A DNA stretch of 64,000 bases, taken from the NCBI GenBank assembly GCA_963764665.1, contig CAVXTL010000002.1, forward strand, positions 62,001 to 126,000, written 5' to 3'. Of this stretch, positions 60,633 to 64,000 are shown in pieces (the stretch's first letter is position 1; every line of letters begins with the position of its first letter). The DNA comes from JACVRW01 sp963764665. GTDB taxonomy: Bacteria > Actinomycetota > Thermoleophilia > Solirubrobacterales > Thermoleophilaceae. A program made the position numbers and the translations under genes. The notes under the pieces were generated by a model. That model searched no databases and was not told where the DNA came from. It saw only the letters and a list, made by a program, of their open reading frames with translations.

Positions 60633-62252
60633 TCAGGCCTCCGAGTACTCGCCGAACTCATCGCGCAGGACGCCGGACACCTCGCCGAGCGTGCAGCGGT
60701 CGCGTAGCGCGGCGCGCATGGGCGGGAGCAGGTTGTCGCTGCCCTTGGCGGCGGCGCGCAGCTCGTCCAGGCGGGTGCGCACGAGCTCCTGGTCGCGGTC
60801 CTCCTTGAAGTCCTTCAGCCGCTCCACCTGGTGGCGCTCTGCGTCCGGGTCCACGCGCAGGATCTCCACCTCGTCCACCGAGTCGGTCACGTACTCGTTC
60901 ACGCCGACCACGATGTCCTGCTTCTGCTTGTAGCGCTCCTCGTAGCCCCAGGCGGACTCCTCGACCTCCGCACGTATGAAGGGGATGCACTCCACCGAGC
61001 CGCCCAGCTCCTCGACCTTGTCGATCAGTGCCTGGGCGCCGGCCTCGATCTCGTCGGTGAGGGCCTCGATGAAGTAGGACCCCGCGAACGGGTCGGCCGT
61101 GTCGGCGGCGCCGGACTCGTGGGCGAGGATCTGCTGGGTGCGCAGGGCGATCCGGGCGGCGCGCTCGGTGGGCAGCGCCAGCGCCTCGTCGAAGCCGTTG
61201 GTGTGCAGCGACTGCGTGCCGCCGCAGACGGCGGCGAAGCCCTGCAGCGCCACCCGCACGATGTTGTTCTCAGGCTGTTGGGCAGCCAGCGTCACGCCAC
61301 CGGTCTGCGTGTGGAAGCGGATCTTGAGCGAGCGCTCGTCCTGCGCGCCGAAGCGCTCGCGCATGATGCGCGCCCACATCCGCCGCGCCGCGCGGAACTT
61401 GGCGACCTCCTGGAACACGTGGTTGTGCCCGTTGAAGAAGAAGGCCAGCCGCGGGCCGAACTCGTCCACCTCGAGCCCGGCGTCGATGGCCGCCTGCACA
61501 TAGGCGATCGCGTTGGCGAGTGTGAAGCCGACCTCCTGCACCGCCGAGCAGCCCTTCTCGCGCATGTGGTAGCCGGAGATGGAGATCGTGTTCCACTTCG
61601 GCACCCGCTCGTGGCAGTAGGCGAACAGGTCGGTGGTCAGGCGCATGGCCGGCACCGGCGGGTAGATGAAGTTCCCGCGGGCGATGTACTCCTTGAGGAT
61701 GTCGTTCTGGGTCGTGCCCGTGAGCGCCTCCGACGGCACACCCTGCTCCTCGCCGACCAGCTCGTAGAGGAGCAGCAGCACGGCCGCCGGCGCGTTGATC
61801 GTCATCGACGTGGAGACCTGGTCGAGCGGGATGCCGTCGAACACGCGGCGCATGTCGTCGATGGAGTCGATCGCCACGCCGGTGCGCCCCACCTCGCCCT
61901 CGCAGAGCGGGTCGTCCGAGTCGCGGCCGAGCTGCGTAGGGAGGTCGAACGCCATCGAGAGGCCGGTGGAGCCGTGGTCGATCAGGTAGTGGAAGCGCTC
62001 GTTTGTCTCCTTCGCGCTGGCGTAGCCCGCGTACTGGCGCATCGTCCACTTGCGGCCGCGGTACATGTCCGGATGCACGCCGCGGGTGTAGGGGTACTCG
62101 CCGGGAGCGCCCAGCCGCTCCTCGAGCGCGGGGGCCACGTCCTCCTCGGTGTAGGTGTTCTTGATCTCGATGCCCGAGTCGGTGAAGCGGCGCGGGTCGT
62201 CGGGCCCGACGATCGGGGCGATCGTCGGCTTGTGATCGGGAGTGGTGGCCAC
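60633..62252 (-). CDS. Methylmalonyl-CoA mutase, large (catalytic) subunit without B12 domain
   Basis: 539 residues. The TIM-barrel substrate domain is complete: EYPYTRGVHPDMYRGRKWTM, FDLPTQLGRDSDDPL, SISGYHMREKGCSA, RFHTQTGGVTL and GGTQSLHTNGFDEAL. The chain ends after the barrel, so the C-terminal cobalamin-binding domain must come from a separate small subunit not in this window. It converts methylmalonyl-CoA to succinyl-CoA. GTG 62252 has a GGAGG site and a TATCCT hexamer above it. Divergent from moaD-moaE. Confidence 0.93.
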   Translation of the reverse strand: MATTPDHKPTIAPIVGPDDPRRFTDSGIEIKNTYTEEDVAPALEERLGAPGEYPYTRGVHPDMYRGRKWTMRQYAGYASAKETNERFHYLIDHGSTGLSMAFDLPTQLGRDSDDPLCEGEVGRTGVAIDSIDDMRRVFDGIPLDQVSTSMTINAPAAVLLLLYELVGEEQGVPSEALTGTTQNDILKEYIARGNFIYPPVPAMRLTTDLFAYCHERVPKWNTISISGYHMREKGCSAVQEVGFTLANAIAYVQAAIDAGLEVDEFGPRLAFFFNGHNHVFQEVAKFRAARRMWARIMRERFGAQDERSLKIRFHTQTGGVTLAAQQPENNIVRVALQGFAAVCGGTQSLHTNGFDEALALPTERAARIALRTQQILAHESGAADTADPFAGSYFIEALTDEIEAGAQALIDKVEELGGSVECIPFIRAEVEESAWGYEERYKQKQDIVVGVNEYVTDSVDEVEILRVDPDAERHQVERLKDFKEDRDQELVRTRLDELRAAAKGSDNLLPPMRAALRDRCTLGEVSGVLRDEFGEYSEA

Positions 62253-62276
62253 GGTTGCCTCCAAGGATACGACCCG

Positions 62277-62282
62277 TAGCAT
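62277..62282 (+). promoter_or_regulatory. -10 element TAGCAT for the MoaD-MoaE gene
   Basis: TAGCAT ends seven bases before ATG 62290 with no ribosome site; leaderless start. The same hexamer and near-identical spacing are used before the DUF4397 gene (27418-27423). Confidence 0.5.
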
Positions 62283-62289
62283 CCTCTGC

Positions 62290-62934
62290 ATGGAGGTGAC
62301 CGTCCGTCTGTTCGCGATGCTGCGCGAGCGCGCCGGGGCTCCGCAGGTGGTGCTCGAGCTCCCGGAGGGCGCCCGCGTGGCCGACGCGCTTGCCGAGCTG
62401 CACGGCCTGGCCGAGGGCCTGCCCCTTGTCATGGCCGTGAATCGCGTGTACGCGGACGCCGAGCACGCGCTGGCAGCGGGCGACGAGCTGGCCCTGATAC
62501 CCCCGGTGAGCGGAGGCGAGACCTCGGCCGCGCCCTGGGTGCGCGTGACGGCGGAGCCACTCTCGCTCGACTCGGTGGCGGCGCGCGTCCGCGATCCGCG
62601 CGCGGGCGCGGTGGTGACGTTCCAGGGGGTCACGCGCGAGGTGGAGCGGCTCGAGTACGAGGCCTACGCGGAGATGGCCGAGGAACGGCTGGCGGACATC
62701 GCGCGCACGGCGGTCGAGCGCCACGGACTCTGCGCCGCTGCGGTGGAGCACCGGGTCGGGGACGTGCCGCTGTCCGAGCCGAGCGTGGCGGTGGCCGTGT
62801 CGGCCCCGCACCGTGGCGAGGCCTTCGCGGGGGCGCGCGAGATCATCGACCGGGTCAAGGCCGAGGCGCCGATCTGGAAGAAGGAGATCGAGGGCGGCGA
62901 GGAGCGCTGGGTGGAGGGCCGCCCGCCGGCCTGA
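62290..62934 (+). CDS. MoaD-MoaE fusion (molybdopterin synthase)
   Basis: 214 residues. The MoaD half (1-76) is a beta-grasp fold that ends PPVSGG (Gly75-Gly76) but continues instead of stopping. The MoaE half (about 80-214) has AVVTFQGVTRE, VAVSAPHRGEAF and the catalytic lysine region APIWKKE. MoaE uses the MoaD thiocarboxylate to put sulfur on precursor Z in molybdenum-cofactor synthesis. In the fusion the Gly-Gly is internal and must be freed by a protease, or supplied by another MoaD. No other moa gene is nearby. Confidence 0.9.
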   Translation: MEVTVRLFAMLRERAGAPQVVLELPEGARVADALAELHGLAEGLPLVMAVNRVYADAEHALAAGDELALIPPVSGGETSAAPWVRVTAEPLSLDSVAARVRDPRAGAVVTFQGVTREVERLEYEAYAEMAEERLADIARTAVERHGLCAAAVEHRVGDVPLSEPSVAVAVSAPHRGEAFAGAREIIDRVKAEAPIWKKEIEGGEERWVEGRPPA

Positions 62935-62982
62935 GGGCCGGCTCCCACGCTCCGACCTGCGCGAGCGCCGTTCGCGCGGGGA

Positions 62983-62988
62983 TATGGT
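62983..62988 (+). promoter_or_regulatory. -10 element TATGGT for the GH31 gene
   Basis: TATGGT ends seven bases before GTG 62996. An in-frame ATG at 62984 lies inside the hexamer, so the GTG is the better start. Confidence 0.45.
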
Positions 62989-62995
62989 CCGGCTC

Positions 62996-64000
62996 GTGCA
63001 GCCCCCGCTCCGCGCACTCGCCGCCCTGGCGGTGCTCGCGCTTGTGCCGCCGGCCGCCGCGGAGGCCGGCTCGCTCGACGCCGGTACCGGCCGCCCGGTG
63101 CTCACGCAGGCGCCGGGCTCACCCGGCTTCCGCACGGCAGCGGGCGACTTCCGCGCCACGCGTGTGCTCGACAGCCGTGGCCGGCACGACGCCAGGACGA
63201 CCACGTTCGCCACCGACGATCCCGACGGCCGGCGCCTGGTCCTGCGCGTGGCTCCCGACGGCCACGGCGTGGTGGCCATGCGCGTCGAGGTGATCGGCTC
63301 CGGCGCCTGCGGCGGTGGAGGCCACGAGCATCGCCTTCCGCGCCCGCCCGGGCGAGCGCTACCTGGGCTTCGGCGAGCGCTCCAACAGGGTGGACCAGCG
63401 CGGCGGCGAGGTGGAGAACTACGTGGCCGAGGGCCCGTACGAGGAGGACGACCAGGCGATCATCCCGGCGTTCGTTCCCCCCTGGGGCTACCACCCGCGC
63501 CCGGATACCACCTACTACCCCGTGCCGTGGCTGCTCTCCACGGCCGGCTACGGCGTGCTGGTGGACGACCCCGAGACGAGCTACTTCCGCCTGGACCAGG
63601 GCGGGAGCGGGGTCTGGAGCGTGGAGGTGGAGGCGGCACAGCTCAACCTGCGGGTGTTCGCCGGACCGCGCCCGGCCGACGTCCTGCGCCGCTTCACCGA
63701 ACGCGTGGGCCGCCAGCCCCGCGTGCCCGAGCCGTTCTTCTTCGGGCCCTGGTACCAGCCCACCGGCGCCGACCAGCCGGCGGTGCTCGCGCGCCTGCTC
63801 GAGCGCGACGCGCCGCTGTCGGTGGCGCAGACCTACACCCACTACCTGCCCTGCGCCGACCAGACCGGCCGCGAGGAGGCCGAGCGCGCGCGGGTGGCGA
63901 GCTTCCACGACGCCGGGCTGGCGGTGACCACCTACTTCAACCCGATGATCTGCACGACCCACCCGCGCTTCGGCGAGGCGGCGGCCGGCGGCGCGCTCGT
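62996..64000 (+). pseudogene. Secreted glycoside hydrolase family 31-like enzyme (partial; one-base frameshift)
   Basis: From GTG 62996 the frame encodes a signal peptide (about 1-23, ending PPAAAEA) and an N-terminal beta domain up to VEVIGS. The continuation, APAAVEATSIAFRARPGERY, LGFGERSNRVDQRGGEVENY and FFFGPWYQPTG at the start of the TIM barrel, is in the next frame. One extra G at 63302-63303 (CTCCGGCG) restores it. The second frame stays open to the window edge, before the catalytic aspartates. GH31 enzymes cleave alpha-glucosides or sulfoquinovosides. Error or real lesion cannot be separated here. Confidence 0.8.

Noticed and set aside
53651..63310. CTCCGGCG as a site that always produces a frameshift
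   Set aside because: The same octamer in the amidase gene near 50516-50524 leaves the frame intact, so the link to the two frameshifts is only suggestive.

Overview
The window is high-GC, densely packed chromosomal DNA. Gene overlaps of 1-4 bases are frequent, GTG starts are common, and a third-position GC bias opens long false frames on both strands. The gene mix points to an actinobacterium of the Thermoleophilia/Solirubrobacterales type: an ECF42-type sigma factor with DGPF proteins, GpgS/GpgP, a class F sortase with a DUF4397 protein, AccA3/PccB-type carboxylases, a DUF6636 protein, an alpha/beta hydrolase-cyclase fusion and a CehA-like protein. This placement is inference from gene content. 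I see no rRNA, CRISPR array, insertion sequence, phage gene or replication origin. One tRNA (Phe-GAA) is present.

Layout. 1-2.3 kb: a leftward membrane redox operon (two small membrane proteins, ApbE flavin transferase, ferric-reductase-like protein) preceded by short direct repeats. 2.4-8.4 kb: membrane protein, VOC protein, ABC exporter, Tat-exported carotenoid oxygenase, tRNA-Phe, DUF3352 lipoprotein. 8.4-8.74 kb: intergenic, with a palindrome, a possible structured RNA and a strong leftward terminator. 8.7-15.1 kb: MrfA-like helicase; GpgS and a GpgP-like phosphatase (glucosylglycerate), catalase-like peroxidase, and convergent glycerate kinase plus macrodomain protein. 15.1-17.2 kb: two DGPF proteins and an ECF42-type sigma factor. 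17.2-24.8 kb: a circularly permuted sugar-dehydrogenase propeller, DNA ligase, DtxR-type regulator, secreted beta-helix protein with a coupled lipoprotein, membrane protein, aminotransferase. 24.8-28.3 kb: sortase F, DUF4397 surface protein and a divergent sigma-region-4/RskA-like membrane protein. 28.3-32.2 kb: succinyl-CoA synthetase, haloacid dehalogenase, MBL protein, small conserved protein. 32.4-38.3 kb: CehA-like metallohydrolase, secreted protein, ATP-grasp protein, antiporter, triple-repeat secreted protein. 38.3-44.3 kb: MFS transporter, sarcosine-oxidase-like flavoprotein, biotin-dependent carboxylase alpha subunit, S33 peptidase. 44.3-49.9 kb: complete assimilatory sulfate reduction operon. 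50-57.4 kb: amidase, SnoaL protein, carboxylase epsilon subunit, ornithine-cyclodeaminase-like protein, frameshifted MFS gene, hydrolase-cyclase fusion, carboxylase beta subunit. 57.4-64 kb: alkaline-phosphatase-superfamily enzyme with Thr at the nucleophile site, small proteins, methylmalonyl-CoA mutase, MoaD-MoaE fusion, and a partial, frameshifted GH31 gene.

How the genes work together. Carboxylase alpha (40.6 kb), beta (55.8 kb) and probable epsilon (51.9 kb) subunits, the mutase (60.6 kb) and succinyl-CoA synthetase (28-30 kb) make a near-complete propionyl-CoA to succinate route scattered through the window. The sulfur operon runs sulfate to APS to sulfite to sulfide, with a TauE-type permease. 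GpgS, GpgP and glycerate kinase link glycerate metabolism to a compatible solute or polysaccharide precursor.

Transcription signals. In at least fourteen places a TAnnnT hexamer ends 6-7 bases before a start codon, with no ribosome-binding site. Leaderless transcription therefore looks like the main mode, and I used it to choose several starts. Two genes, an MFS transporter and a GH31 glycosidase, carry single-base frameshifts that may be sequencing errors or real lesions.
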